DNA from: a virus
DNA length: 64,000 nucleotides
IMG/VR virus record: IMGVR_UViG_3300025276_000001
Coordinates: 50,100-114,099 of that record
Strand: one strand, 5' to 3'
Shown here: positions 11,801 to 18,309 of the stretch, piece by piece
How positions within the stretch are numbered: the first letter of the stretch is position 1
Layout of the letters: each line of letters opens with the position of its first letter
Translations under genes and position numbers: made by a program
The notes under the pieces: model-generated
Database searches by the model: none
What the model was told of the DNA's origin: nothing
The model's input: only the letters and a program-made list of their open reading frames with translations

Positions 11801-11824
11801 CTAGATAAGTTCTGGATTAAATAA
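5849..11824 (+). CDS. Giant virion/ejection protein with embedded PD-(D/E)XK nuclease domain
   Basis: This 1991-residue protein follows the virion RNA polymerase with a 7-base gap. In crAss-like phages such giant proteins are virion cargo that leaves with the DNA. Around residues 420-720 there is a PD-(D/E)XK nuclease-like domain: it opens with an F-x4-H-x-Y segment, then GTAD (D590) and IFDLKT (D604, K606), then a Q-rich helix region. The rest is long helical, polar sequence of unknown role. Near residues 1850-1870 a hydrophobic stretch precedes an acidic GDDDDSD run, and another hydrophobic stretch follows, which could serve membrane passage. The nuclease domain resembles the free-standing nuclease at 54526-55338. 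Possible roles are host DNA degradation on entry or processing of phage DNA; neither is shown by sequence. Structural role is inferred from family context. Confidence 0.7.
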   Translation: MAKCPNVNAAEYKALQAVYKTEIETNSIINSWQNANESDNFPTAVQAAKFVKTTKAVYALKQKQFGESVISNLVNKKLIHMFNGNYLVNVAYPGTQEYNAQAVKDNLKAIYKYLDINKIPLETIDFAATDKTFKVTMLNNVFTPKDILESTRGWDTSRSQKVVGHLKRMFPGVEVRLVSVKEAKRIHDGLPAWRKTSGSFANVNSFYYDQVAYLVKGRVTNETAIEEMLHPFIDAIKVDNESLFNNLLEEAKVNFPEMVQQITEAYNNKRNFNDLDRNLEIVTQALTRHFNNEYESQPTNSFLKLIQDALEWFKSVIENLHEYVTGNPLPVSAISKNATFTDIAKLLNTEGIRFKLEKRASAKLRYSFTPEVQSILQGARSVANGIQLEILNKMFGIAEKDSRNNDRLYANAAEPTDAGPRIVFNQKDHTYIDVNNPNGQVYASATTAIKGKLSNKEGEAIIRRDEALQALSDKGQKPNAKFTEKYKKEIANGKADDIQKEKDVKLNLDLGNDVDMIVESIVKLMNGYEGNINTELEKAMDSMAVLSRDQAREFFGAMKVAIRDFMPIDGIALSQVVVYDEATKLAGTADLVIIDRNGKIRIFDLKTSKNSIEKKISLSQSAGRRGLGSYEFSEWTLPADSRLRSESKEKIGREVTKLSTKGQHNLQVNLYRRMFENMGFSVYEGSFAASTFHVQLDIANKGEKQEYKGTWDYEGKVDHYETNISENSVYVDMLIPATVDNRNKKKLDAKLAEQPEAPYRGDQDKMAQEEIESTVEEEVAQALYPEMNTVFGALESYSTALDQAQRGDLNTKKVYSKRSKEQRLLDIAKLQAYITSGISRGPKAQSKIYTGLLSNALKDIREFTDYVTDPNNVTGDPEYIGFVLNFNRFLATYEPLYAIEGSKELNATQQQLVLNLKLEVDKLIGGTRLVSEGREGIINDAIFNYVKETVRLRSSKQFGVEGSGFTEADLIKELTIVNDIPGIDLQTRDMDTSTDTLLAVVAKIYKSQKQLLLDRIQYREKVIRTAGNKVLMLSGTNKENAYNYMQNFNEDGTRNGTYVKPIGSKFYDKQKELRAATRDADNVPYTYFNISDKNQASEEELEYNIDLANKKRAASQFGFAERVNENGQRIDGEYYSYNQEFIDARNKFEYFVSNDAYEGRWFKKQRVDSVEFNAYEARYYNITKYNQALRNPNGEATGVIMQGVDGRFVKPEYKDKNQFRLDKEGNRIEDLRSDKYKAIFDPAKTDALSIAQREFYVLYVKFFEEELLRMLPDNVRQSMLGKNPVVKSNLLDDLKNRPSIVSRMYASSVRGVKNLFQETSVQKAVLLDEVGDITNSLPIFMVGSPRKEGDMEAVEAKIIILEEKYKKNTVNRETYKSQLAVLTGELAKIRSRPLASELSGDLATSLIKFSAMAEHYEVMGQIEDTLTAIQRVVNNRQYEPSDVNTKFVGRGQNLINKAKKQVDAAVSGVEQSGSVGFKKETSGDSNTVRRLRKYMSMVYYDNELITKGAVDKIADLLIQQSSLAYVAFNPFGNFNNYLMGRINNNIEMLGGRFFSKKNFLRAGGEWNKQAITGLVERTGSGLRDLADVSTAGLAGIGKSNYDPDFANNKYEAFTQLLRMMDDSTDIRESGKDSDGKSIWERFKEWGYVMQDAAEYNVQSRVGIAMIMDTNLIDEATGETLSMYDAFNFNAKTKELDLESGKWSVLNKDGSTQEYNDAFRYDLRNKIREVNKQIHGNYAAEDRMVIQSHTLGNLAAQFHKWVAPAIRARFQTEYFDENLGWMEGRYKSWFKFLAFYFKNVVEAKGNMKELTETFLKEQDGYDGKGGQADQKGKNRLFGFYRTMGEMSIIAGVFLTNQLLAGLLEGDDDDSDTEKRIKNLTKYQGDRLYKELVLFAVVLPASMEQIFQMAKSPIATTRTMGELGQALSMTIWTPYELITKGKEGYEANSEYVYQNNPNKGQWKLGKEWKDVIPILYTIQKWKNALKLDKFWIK

Positions 11825-11924
11825 TTTAGACAAATTTACATAGAAAAATCTTCTAAGTTTAAATAAGAATGACTATATTATTGTATAAACCTACAGTAGT
11901 ATAGTCATAACTTAATACTTGTAT
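11825..11924 (+). promoter_or_regulatory. Intergenic spacer with perfect 9-bp inverted repeat
   Basis: The 100-base gap after the giant genes contains ATGACTATA (11869-11877) and its exact complement TATAGTCAT (11900-11908) with a 22-base loop. The loop includes TTGTATA, which resembles a motif seen upstream of other plus-strand blocks. It may be an RNA hairpin that ends or trims the giant-gene transcript, or a control site for the envelope genes. There is no clear T-run after it, so a classic terminator is unlikely. Confidence 0.3.
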
Positions 11925-13139
11925 ATGAAAAAAATTATTGTCTTTTTACTTTTATCATTATTTATAACAAGTAATGTATCTGCACAAGGAAAGTTCTTTA
12001 GTGGTTTATATAAGGACTTTTTAAAATACGGTACCGTATACGGTGCTGGAGATATTTCTAATTCCATTGAAGCTGCAGAGCCCACTTACTTTGTAAGAAC
12101 AGGCCAAGACGGCAGTCTATATTCCATTCCTGTTGTGGTTGATAATACTCCTAATTATCCCTTTGATTATAGATACGGAATTGGTATTAGAAAGTTAGCT
12201 AGATTTAGTTATGAAAGAAAGCCTAAAAACTTTTATGACGGAACAGAAAATCAGCTAGCATTTTCAGCACCAACATCTGCTTTCAAAGGTTTAGAATATC
12301 AAATACATTTTGAGAAGGAGAGATGGAGAGGGGAGAATTTTACAAACCACCATTTATTTGTAAAGCACACTGGTAAATATCATATTTTTAAAGTTCAAAG
12401 TAGAGAGGTAGATAAAATCAATTTAGAATTCTTTTCAATTGAAGCTAGAGCTAGGTTACCACTTGGTGAGAAGTTTTCAATATCAGCAGGAGTTATAGCA
12501 CGTGGACACGAAAGAGCATATGGTTATAACCCAATAGAGATATGGTTAAATGAAACTACAGAATATATAAACCCAGATGGTACAACTGAGGAGTTTCCAA
12601 CTAACCCTTGGTATACTTTAGGATTCTTATATGGTTATTCTGATCACTTCACAACTTCTACTGATGCTGCTACAGGAGAAGAAACTCAAGACTGGATTTG
12701 GAAAGATGCTGATGGAAACATAGTAGCACATACTGATTTAGAGTTTAGAGAAAATATATTTACTGACTTAATGAATAGGTACAATGGAGAACAATGGGAG
12801 CTCTTAGATCCTTGGGTAGAGATTGCTCCTATTATAGGTGCTGATTTTTATCATTATAAAGGTAACTTTTGGTTACATGCATATGCTAATTATATATTAC
12901 CAATGCACAGATATATAAAAGGTGATGAAGACTTTTCATACCTAAACAGAAACAACTACGGTGCAGGAGGTTTAAATCCAGAGTCTGAATTAGAACAATG
13001 GAATGATTATTCTGCTGGACTTAGTTTTGGATTTAAAGTAAATAAAAGCTTAGGGGTTTTTGTACAGGGAGAATACTCTAAGATGTGGGATAGTGAATTA
13101 TATCAGACTACATTTGGTCTTAATTATACATTTAGATAG
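11925..13139 (+). CDS. Secreted, outer-membrane beta-barrel-like protein
   Basis: The ATG at 11925 is the likely start (404 aa); a TTG two codons earlier is less convincing. Residues 1-20 form a signal peptide (two Lys, hydrophobic core, cleavage after VSA). The mature chain has many alternating aromatic/polar segments, and the last ~90 residues look like transmembrane beta-strands, ending in FGLNYTFR, similar to the C-terminal strand of outer-membrane barrels. That predicts export to the host outer membrane. I do not recognise a family. It heads a four-gene plus-strand group of envelope-directed proteins placed right after the injected giant proteins. Possible jobs are blocking superinfection, altering the receptor, or helping lysis; all are inference. 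Confidence 0.6.
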   Translation: MKKIIVFLLLSLFITSNVSAQGKFFSGLYKDFLKYGTVYGAGDISNSIEAAEPTYFVRTGQDGSLYSIPVVVDNTPNYPFDYRYGIGIRKLARFSYERKPKNFYDGTENQLAFSAPTSAFKGLEYQIHFEKERWRGENFTNHHLFVKHTGKYHIFKVQSREVDKINLEFFSIEARARLPLGEKFSISAGVIARGHERAYGYNPIEIWLNETTEYINPDGTTEEFPTNPWYTLGFLYGYSDHFTTSTDAATGEETQDWIWKDADGNIVAHTDLEFRENIFTDLMNRYNGEQWELLDPWVEIAPIIGADFYHYKGNFWLHAYANYILPMHRYIKGDEDFSYLNRNNYGAGGLNPESELEQWNDYSAGLSFGFKVNKSLGVFVQGEYSKMWDSELYQTTFGLNYTFR

Positions 13140-13141
13140 AT

Positions 13142-13855
13142 ATGAGAACGTTAATTATTTTTATGATAGTATTATTAAGTAGTTGTTCTACTTATAAAGT
13201 AAGTACAATGGGTCACGATCCAGAATACAGTCTTAATCTACCTGATAATATAACGATTGATACCCTTAACTATAGACAATTACAGTGGAAGCTTAGAACA
13301 GACTTTAACTTTAGATATGATTTTGCAGTCTATGCAATGAATCAGCCATTTAATTATAGGTTTGGTAGATACAATAGATTTGGTATGTTTAATCCTCAAT
13401 ATAGTAGCACACAGTATTGGATGAATTGGGCATTTGGAAATACTAATTTTAATATGTGGGACAACTGGGGTTACCCATATAGTAATAACTATGTATGGAA
13501 TGGATGGAGTAATGGATATGGATATAATGCATGGCACCAATTTGGTGGAATTTATGGTAGAAGAATGTCTATACAAGATAGGCGAGGTATAGCTGCTATG
13601 GGAAATTCAAGAATATCTAGAGAAACGACTGCTGTTATTCATGGTAATAACAATACTAGAGTGAGAGTAAAAAGAACTAATGTTAAACCAAAAGTAGTAA
13701 TTAGAAACAAACCTATAAAAGTATATAAGCCTATACCTTTTAGAAATAATTCAATTCCAATTAACAATACTAGAAGTAATAGAGTAGTACGTAACAACAA
13801 TAATAATAGTACAGTAATTAAAACAGTAAGTAGGAACCCTACTAAAAATCAATAA
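13142..13855 (+). CDS. Putative lipoprotein rich in Tyr, Trp and Asn
   Basis: 237 residues with a lipoprotein signal: hydrophobic residues 4-12, then LSSC with Cys15 as the lipidation site. Residues ~70-140 are unusually rich in Trp, Tyr, Asn and Gly, and the C-terminal ~90 residues are basic and Asn/Arg/Val rich. It starts 2 bases after the beta-barrel-like gene and is surely co-expressed. The product should be anchored in the host envelope. No family recognised. Phage lipoproteins often act in superinfection exclusion or as outer spanins; the composition does not resemble a typical spanin, so the role stays open. Confidence 0.6.
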   Translation: MRTLIIFMIVLLSSCSTYKVSTMGHDPEYSLNLPDNITIDTLNYRQLQWKLRTDFNFRYDFAVYAMNQPFNYRFGRYNRFGMFNPQYSSTQYWMNWAFGNTNFNMWDNWGYPYSNNYVWNGWSNGYGYNAWHQFGGIYGRRMSIQDRRGIAAMGNSRISRETTAVIHGNNNTRVRVKRTNVKPKVVIRNKPIKVYKPIPFRNNSIPINNTRSNRVVRNNNNNSTVIKTVSRNPTKNQ

Positions 13856-13860
13856 TAATA

Positions 13861-14145
13861 ATGGCCCAGGAGATAGGAGAAGGAACTAAAGTAACTTTAG
13901 ATCTAAAGACAATAGGAATGATAGTAGGCTTTACAGTTTCATTATCATCAATGTATTTTATACTACAAGCAGATATTGCTCAAGCAATGGTTTTACCAAA
14001 ACCAAGTATAGAAAGAGTTGAGTATGATCTGAAAGATGAACTAATTAGACAAACAATTATGGACACTCAAGAAGATGTTGATGCCATATTAGAAAAAATG
14101 GATAAAATGGAAGAGCGTATGTATGAGCTCATGAAAGGTAAATAG
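13861..14145 (+). CDS. Small membrane protein with C-terminal coiled coil
   Basis: 94 residues. Residues ~16-40 form one hydrophobic transmembrane segment; the C-terminal 40 residues are charged, with heptad-like spacing (EDVDAILEKMDKMEERM). This layout fits an anchored coiled-coil protein, for example an inner spanin or holin accessory, but no family is recognised. It lies 5 bases after the lipoprotein gene and 2 bases before the thioredoxin-like gene, inside the envelope group. Confidence 0.6.
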   Translation: MAQEIGEGTKVTLDLKTIGMIVGFTVSLSSMYFILQADIAQAMVLPKPSIERVEYDLKDELIRQTIMDTQEDVDAILEKMDKMEERMYELMKGK

Positions 14146-14147
14146 CA

Positions 14148-14564
14148 ATGAAAAAATTAATTTTTGTATTCATATTATTAGTGTGGAGTCAGTTACTTCA
14201 TGGCCAATCATGGATTGATGATACTAATTTTGGTGATACTATAGCTGATAATTCTACATTTGATGATACTAAAAGCATTATCATAATAGAGTTTTATGCA
14301 GATTTTAACAAACAAAATGCTTTCCATGAATGGGAAAAATTGGATGAAATAGATGGTGTTAAATATTTCAGATGTGATATTACAAAAGCTCCTTCTGCTA
14401 AGAAAGAGTATAGGATCAGAATGGTTCCTACAATACTAATCTTTTCAGAAGGAGAAGCTTTTATAAAATTTAAGGCCAAGGCAGGACTAGACTTACTATG
14501 TCCAGTAGACTTACCTAAAATGCTTAGAGCAATAGAAGTAGTTAAGAGAGAATCACAATTCTAA
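14148..14564 (+). CDS. Secreted thioredoxin-fold protein lacking the redox CxxC
   Basis: 138 residues with a signal peptide (residues 1-19). The mature part has the thioredoxin order beta-strand IIIIEFYAD, helix, strand, then a cis-Pro loop VPTILIF (P94). Where thioredoxins carry WCGPC, this protein has FNKQN (residues 53-57), so both active-site cysteines are missing and it cannot be a normal disulfide exchanger. A binding or chaperone role in the periplasm is possible. It ends the envelope group; its TAA stop (14562-14564) overlaps the TAG stop of nrdA (14561-14563) on the other strand. The fold call is from strand pattern and cis-Pro only. Confidence 0.55.
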   Translation: MKKLIFVFILLVWSQLLHGQSWIDDTNFGDTIADNSTFDDTKSIIIIEFYADFNKQNAFHEWEKLDEIDGVKYFRCDITKAPSAKKEYRIRMVPTILIFSEGEAFIKFKAKAGLDLLCPVDLPKMLRAIEVVKRESQF

Positions 14565-16186
14565 CCTTCACAACTAGAACACTCTAGAATATTCCTTGCA
14601 AAATCTTGAGCAGAACTTTTACTAAATTGATAGTATAAAGTTTTAACCCCTTCTTCCCAAGCGTACATATATAGTTTATTTATATCTTTAGCAGAGACGG
14701 ATGGGTCAATCATTAAGTTTAATGACTGAGACTGGTCAATATGTTTTTGTCTTTGTGCTGCTTGCAATACAATCTCTTTAGGAGATATTTCAACAAAAGA
14801 TTTAAACACTTCTTTATTAGGAAAATCTAAGTGTTGAACTGAACCATCCTTTTTAAGAATACCTTTCCAGATAGCCGGGGTGTTCAAACCATGCTTTTCT
14901 AATTGAGTTTCTAAGAAAGGATTCTTATATACTGTTTTAGACTTAGCAAGATCTTTTATAAAGTAATTAGACTTAATAGGTTCAATACCCATACTCACAG
15001 CTCCGTGAATGAACGAACTAGATTTAGTTGGAGCAATTGCCATTAGAGTTGTGTTAGCGTAACCATCCCTAATAGATCTATAACCATACTCTTTATTTAA
15101 TTCTCTTGATGCTATTTCACTTCTGTCTTTAAGTGTTCTAAATATTTCACTGTTTAAACCTTTAGCCTGTAGTGAGTCAAACTCAATAAGCTTAGATTGA
15201 AATAATGAATGGTAACCCATAACACCTAGGCCAACAGCTCTGTGATTTTTTGCAAAATTATAAGCTCTCTTCATACCGGGCATTGTTTCAGCCTTAATAA
15301 TAAACTCATCCATTACAGCATTAAGAAAATAGACATATGTTTCTACAGCATCTGTTTCTTTAATCTCATCCCAGTGTAACAGGTTGATAGATCCTAAGCA
15401 ACAAACAAAAGAATTATAACTATCTGTAGGTAATTGTATTTCAGAACATAGATTTGAAGCAGTGATATCTAATCCTAACTCTTTATAAGGAGAATTGTTA
15501 TTAGAGTTATCTTTAAACATTATGTAAGGAAAACCAAATTCACTTCTGTTTTGAATAATCTTGGCCCAAATTTTACGTTTGCTTTTGTCCCCAGCTTTCA
15601 TATCTTCCATCCACTGGTCAGTAACAGTAACACCATACTGTAGATTTTGTATTGGATTACCTTCTGTTCCAATATCTAAAAACTCTAAAATATCTGCATG
15701 CTCTACAGGTAAGTATACAGCACATGCTCCACGCCTAGCTTCAGATTGTTTACAAACATCTACTACCGTATCATATATCTTAGCATAATGAATTGGTCCA
15801 TCTGCAAATCCTCCTGTAGAAATAGGTGCACCTCTTTCTCTAATGTTTCCCAAGTAACCAGAAGTTCCACCTCCATACTTAGACATCATTCCAATTTCAC
15901 GGCCAGCATTTAATATACTGTCCAAGTTGTCATCTATATTAGATCCGTAACAACTGATAGGTAATCCTTTTGCTTTACCAAAGTTAATCCACACCGGGGT
16001 TGACAAAGAGTAATACCCTTTGGCCATATAGTGTTCAAACTTTTCTGCAAATCCTTTTATATTCAAATACTTTTCTGCCTTAATAGCAATGTCTTTGATT
16101 CTTTGTTCAGGGGTCTCTGTAATATATCCCCTTGATAAAAATGTACGGCTGTCTTCATTTAGCCAGTAGTAGTTATTATACTCCAT
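14561..16186 (-). CDS. nrdA: Ribonucleotide reductase class I, large subunit
   Basis: 541 residues; reduces ribonucleotides to deoxyribonucleotides with the small subunit encoded just upstream. Catalytic features are present: C79 (ISCYG), NLCSE with N245, C247, E249, a second cysteine of the redox pair at C262/C263, the Tyr pair in TLYYQ, and a C-terminal CSSCEG tail that passes electrons from a thioredoxin or glutaredoxin. The N-terminal ATP-cone found in many NrdA proteins is missing, which usually means loss of dATP feedback inhibition. This suits a phage needing high dNTP. It lies 12 bases downstream of nrdB on the minus strand and converges on the envelope operon with overlapping stop codons. 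Confidence 0.93.
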   Translation of the reverse strand: MEYNNYYWLNEDSRTFLSRGYITETPEQRIKDIAIKAEKYLNIKGFAEKFEHYMAKGYYSLSTPVWINFGKAKGLPISCYGSNIDDNLDSILNAGREIGMMSKYGGGTSGYLGNIRERGAPISTGGFADGPIHYAKIYDTVVDVCKQSEARRGACAVYLPVEHADILEFLDIGTEGNPIQNLQYGVTVTDQWMEDMKAGDKSKRKIWAKIIQNRSEFGFPYIMFKDNSNNNSPYKELGLDITASNLCSEIQLPTDSYNSFVCCLGSINLLHWDEIKETDAVETYVYFLNAVMDEFIIKAETMPGMKRAYNFAKNHRAVGLGVMGYHSLFQSKLIEFDSLQAKGLNSEIFRTLKDRSEIASRELNKEYGYRSIRDGYANTTLMAIAPTKSSSFIHGAVSMGIEPIKSNYFIKDLAKSKTVYKNPFLETQLEKHGLNTPAIWKGILKKDGSVQHLDFPNKEVFKSFVEISPKEIVLQAAQRQKHIDQSQSLNLMIDPSVSAKDINKLYMYAWEEGVKTLYYQFSKSSAQDFARNILECSSCEG

Positions 16187-16198
16187 AATTAGTTGGTT

Positions 16199-17182
16199 TT
16201 AAAATAAGTCATCTTCTGTAATGCTCTTGCTTTTCTTGTTGTAGTCTACACTCTTTTTGTAAAAGAAGTCTCCTTCTTTGGTTCCTAATATCTCTATATC
16301 AAACCACTCAGTAGATTCTAATAGTTTTAAGTCAACTTGAAAGATTGGTTTCATACCTATCTTTTCTAGTGAGTTGTTGAATCTATTCTTAATAAAATGT
16401 TGTATTGTATTTTGTGGTAAAAAGCTAAGTTCACCTTGTTCAAAGATCCAGTCTAGTATACCACACTCAGCTCTATAAGCTTTTCTACATGCAGAATAAA
16501 TTAACTCCTCAAACTCTTCATCAAACCACTCAGGGTTTTCTTTTTTAATGATATTAATAAGTTCAGCTCCAAAGTTACCATGGATATCTTCTTCTTTTGA
16601 TGTGGCTTCTACAACGTTAGATATGCCTTTAAAGACATTCTTTTCCTTATTAAAGCTCATCATAATTAAGAATTGACTAAACAAACTTACATGCTCTATA
16701 AATAAAGAAAACAATAATACAGATTTAGTATACATCTTATTGTCTTTAGAGCGTGTACCATCCAGGTACTTTTTTAAGTACTTAAGTCTACCGGCAATAG
16801 CAGGCACTTCAATAACACTTTGAAATTCTTTTTCAAGTCCAAGTATCCTAAGCAACCTGGCGTAAGCATCTTTATGTCTTACTTCTGATTCTGCAAATGT
16901 CATTCCAACATCTCCAACTTCTGTAATTGGCATTCTTTTATAAAGATCTGCCCAAAAGGTTTTTACATTAACTTCTATTTGTGCAATAGCAAGCATTGTT
17001 TTTTTAATAACATCACGTTCCTGAGAACTGATAGTTACTTTAAAATCTTGTATATCTTCTGTAAAATTAAACTCTGTGTCAATCCAATAGGAATGTCTGA
17101 TAGCATCTTTATATGCTAGGAGTTGAGGGTATTCATAAGGTAAAATATTGACTCTGGGTTTAAAAATGTTTTTTGCTTTCAT
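16199..17182 (-). CDS. nrdB: Ribonucleotide reductase class I, small subunit
   Basis: 327 residues. It houses the di-metal centre and radical used by NrdA. Ligands can be placed by spacing: E70, E100, H103, E163, E198, H201. The radical tyrosine is Y107, four residues after H103 as in E. coli (H118/Y122). The first ligand is Glu rather than the Asp of E. coli (D84). The C-terminal tail ends in an acidic/hydrophobic EDDLF, the usual type of contact with the large subunit. It precedes nrdA with a 12-base gap, so the two are one transcript. A hairpin separates it from the small gene upstream. Confidence 0.93.
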   Translation of the reverse strand: MKAKNIFKPRVNILPYEYPQLLAYKDAIRHSYWIDTEFNFTEDIQDFKVTISSQERDVIKKTMLAIAQIEVNVKTFWADLYKRMPITEVGDVGMTFAESEVRHKDAYARLLRILGLEKEFQSVIEVPAIAGRLKYLKKYLDGTRSKDNKMYTKSVLLFSLFIEHVSLFSQFLIMMSFNKEKNVFKGISNVVEATSKEEDIHGNFGAELINIIKKENPEWFDEEFEELIYSACRKAYRAECGILDWIFEQGELSFLPQNTIQHFIKNRFNNSLEKIGMKPIFQVDLKLLESTEWFDIEILGTKEGDFFYKKSVDYNKKSKSITEDDLF

Positions 17183-17211
17183 GTAGATTAAATTTGTTTG
17201 AAGATATAAAA

Positions 17212-17237
17212 GCTGTACCTCCGGTAGGAAATACAGC
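17212..17237 (-). terminator. Hairpin with T-run between the 62-aa gene and nrdB
   Basis: On the minus strand GCTGTA...TACAGC (outer 6 bp) plus CCT/AGG (inner 3 bp) forms a bulged stem, followed by TTTTATAT. It could end the small upstream transcript or attenuate read-through into nrdB. Confidence 0.4.
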
Positions 17238-17274
17238 CTATATCAATGTAAGAAAATTTTACTAGATTAAAAAA

Positions 17275-17463
17275 TTATGTAATCATATTTACATAACTAA
17301 TTGTAAAAAATATCAAACCAATTTCAACACCTAAAACTTTACGGTATTCATCATCCTCACACAGGACTTCACAATTGATTGATTTTATGCCAAATAGAGT
17401 CTCTGTTGGGAGAATTTCTATAGCTATTTTATTTTTAAAAACTAAAGGATTTACTTTTTCCAT
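17275..17463 (-). CDS. Small protein of unknown function upstream of nrdB
   Basis: 62 residues, start ATG at 17463. The sequence begins polar (MEKVNP) and ends with a hydrophobic stretch (VLGVEIGLIFFTISYVN), perhaps one membrane segment. It is the first gene after the minus-strand TATATTTG box at 17500-17507 and precedes nrdB. No family recognised. Confidence 0.5.
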   Translation of the reverse strand: MEKVNPLVFKNKIAIEILPTETLFGIKSINCEVLCEDDEYRKVLGVEIGLIFFTISYVNMIT

Positions 17464-17499
17464 GTTTGGTTTTTTTGTATATTATTATAGTATACGATG

Positions 17500-17515
17500 C
17501 AAATATAGCAAATTT
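17500..17515 (-). promoter_or_regulatory. Bacteroidota-type promoter element (TATATTTG), shared with 41971-41986
   Basis: On the minus strand the sequence is AAATTTGCTATATTTG, containing the -7 consensus TAnnTTTG. The identical 16 bases stand before the DnaA-like gene at 41947. It lies 37 bases upstream of the 62-aa gene and probably drives the RNR cluster through the host RNA polymerase. Confidence 0.5.
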
Positions 17516-17622
17516 ACTATTTTTAATATGTGGTTTGTTAATTTAATTGATTAAAGAATGATAAGGCAAGACTTGCTTAAGTTATTAGAAATTTGTATAT
17601 TAATAGTATAAAGTATATAATT

Positions 17623-17784
17623 ATGATTAAAAAATTCTTCTGTTTGTTATGGTGTTGTAGTCTACAAGATGTATGGCAGTACTTATGGTCTAAGACTGAG
17701 GTAGATGAAAAGGTTATTAAAGTAGTTAAGGAAACTAAATCAAGAGCTAAAGCTGTTAAAAAAGCAGTTAAAGGCAAAAAATAA
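17623..17784 (+). CDS. Small basic protein
   Basis: 53 residues from ATG 17623 (an in-frame TTG at 17593 would add ten residues but is unlikely). The N-terminus is hydrophobic with a Cys pair (FFCLLWCCSL); the C-terminal half is Lys/Val/Ala-rich and basic. First gene of the plus-strand fibre block, downstream of two TTTGTATATT-type motifs. Unknown function. Confidence 0.45.
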   Translation: MIKKFFCLLWCCSLQDVWQYLWSKTEVDEKVIKVVKETKSRAKAVKKAVKGKK

Positions 17785-17791
17785 AATCAAA

Positions 17792-17917
17792 ATGATGAAA
17801 AAGATATGTTTGTTTATTAGGTGGGTAACATTTGGTAAAGTGTGTTTAGGACACTGCAAATGGGATATTTGTACTAATACAGAATCTTGTAGTTGTAACG
17901 ATTGTAATTGTAAATAA
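17792..17917 (+). CDS. Cysteine-rich microprotein
   Basis: 41 residues, ATG 17792 (or 17795), stop TAA at 17915. Eight cysteines lie in 41 residues; the tail reads CSCNDCNCK. The spacing suggests metal binding or a disulfide-rich fold. It sits 7 bases after the previous gene and 1 base before the next, so it fits an operon of tiny genes. Coding is inferred from compact spacing and composition only. Confidence 0.4.
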   Translation: MMKKICLFIRWVTFGKVCLGHCKWDICTNTESCSCNDCNCK

Positions 17918-17918
17918 T

Positions 17919-18062
17919 ATGGATTGGCAATTAGAGATGGCTTTTCACTGGCCACATGATAGATGTGCTTTAGGTTGGGAAACAATTGCTCCTGATCCTG
18001 AACATAATTATCATACGATCAAAGTATACTTAATTATACTCACGCTTACATTAGATATTTAA
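17919..18062 (+). CDS. Small protein of unknown function
   Basis: 47 residues, start ATG 17919, stop TAA 18060. The N-terminal part is polar with Trp, His and Cys (HWPHDRCALGW); the C-terminal 16 residues are hydrophobic (VYLIILTLTLDI), possibly a short membrane segment. It fills the gap between the Cys-rich microprotein and the 80-aa basic gene, 4 bases before the latter. Confidence 0.4.
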   Translation: MDWQLEMAFHWPHDRCALGWETIAPDPEHNYHTIKVYLIILTLTLDI

Positions 18063-18066
18063 TAAA

Positions 18067-18309
18067 ATGAAAAGACAAGGTTTACAACGTCCAAAGATGA
18101 CAAAACAAAAAGCCAAGCTAATGTGTAAACGGGCTGGTGGAGAACTTGATGACATCATGTATGGATCTATGGTTGAAAAAATGACCAAAGGTGGTACTGC
18201 TAAACGTAATGTATATAGTGCTGAAACCGGAAGAGAGTCTATGCAAGAATATAATCTTGGTGGCGGAACCCACAACACATATAGTGGTAAAAGAAAAAAG
18301 AAAAAATGA
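18067..18309 (+). CDS. Small basic, Gly-rich protein (probable minor virion component)
   Basis: 80 residues, strongly basic, with a Gly-rich segment (NLGGGTH) and a Lys run at the C-terminus. Its stop overlaps the start of the fibre-like gene (ATGA at 18306). Composition and place inside a fibre/holin block suggest a structural or DNA-associated role. No family recognised. Confidence 0.6.
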   Translation: MKRQGLQRPKMTKQKAKLMCKRAGGELDDIMYGSMVEKMTKGGTAKRNVYSAETGRESMQEYNLGGGTHNTYSGKRKKKK

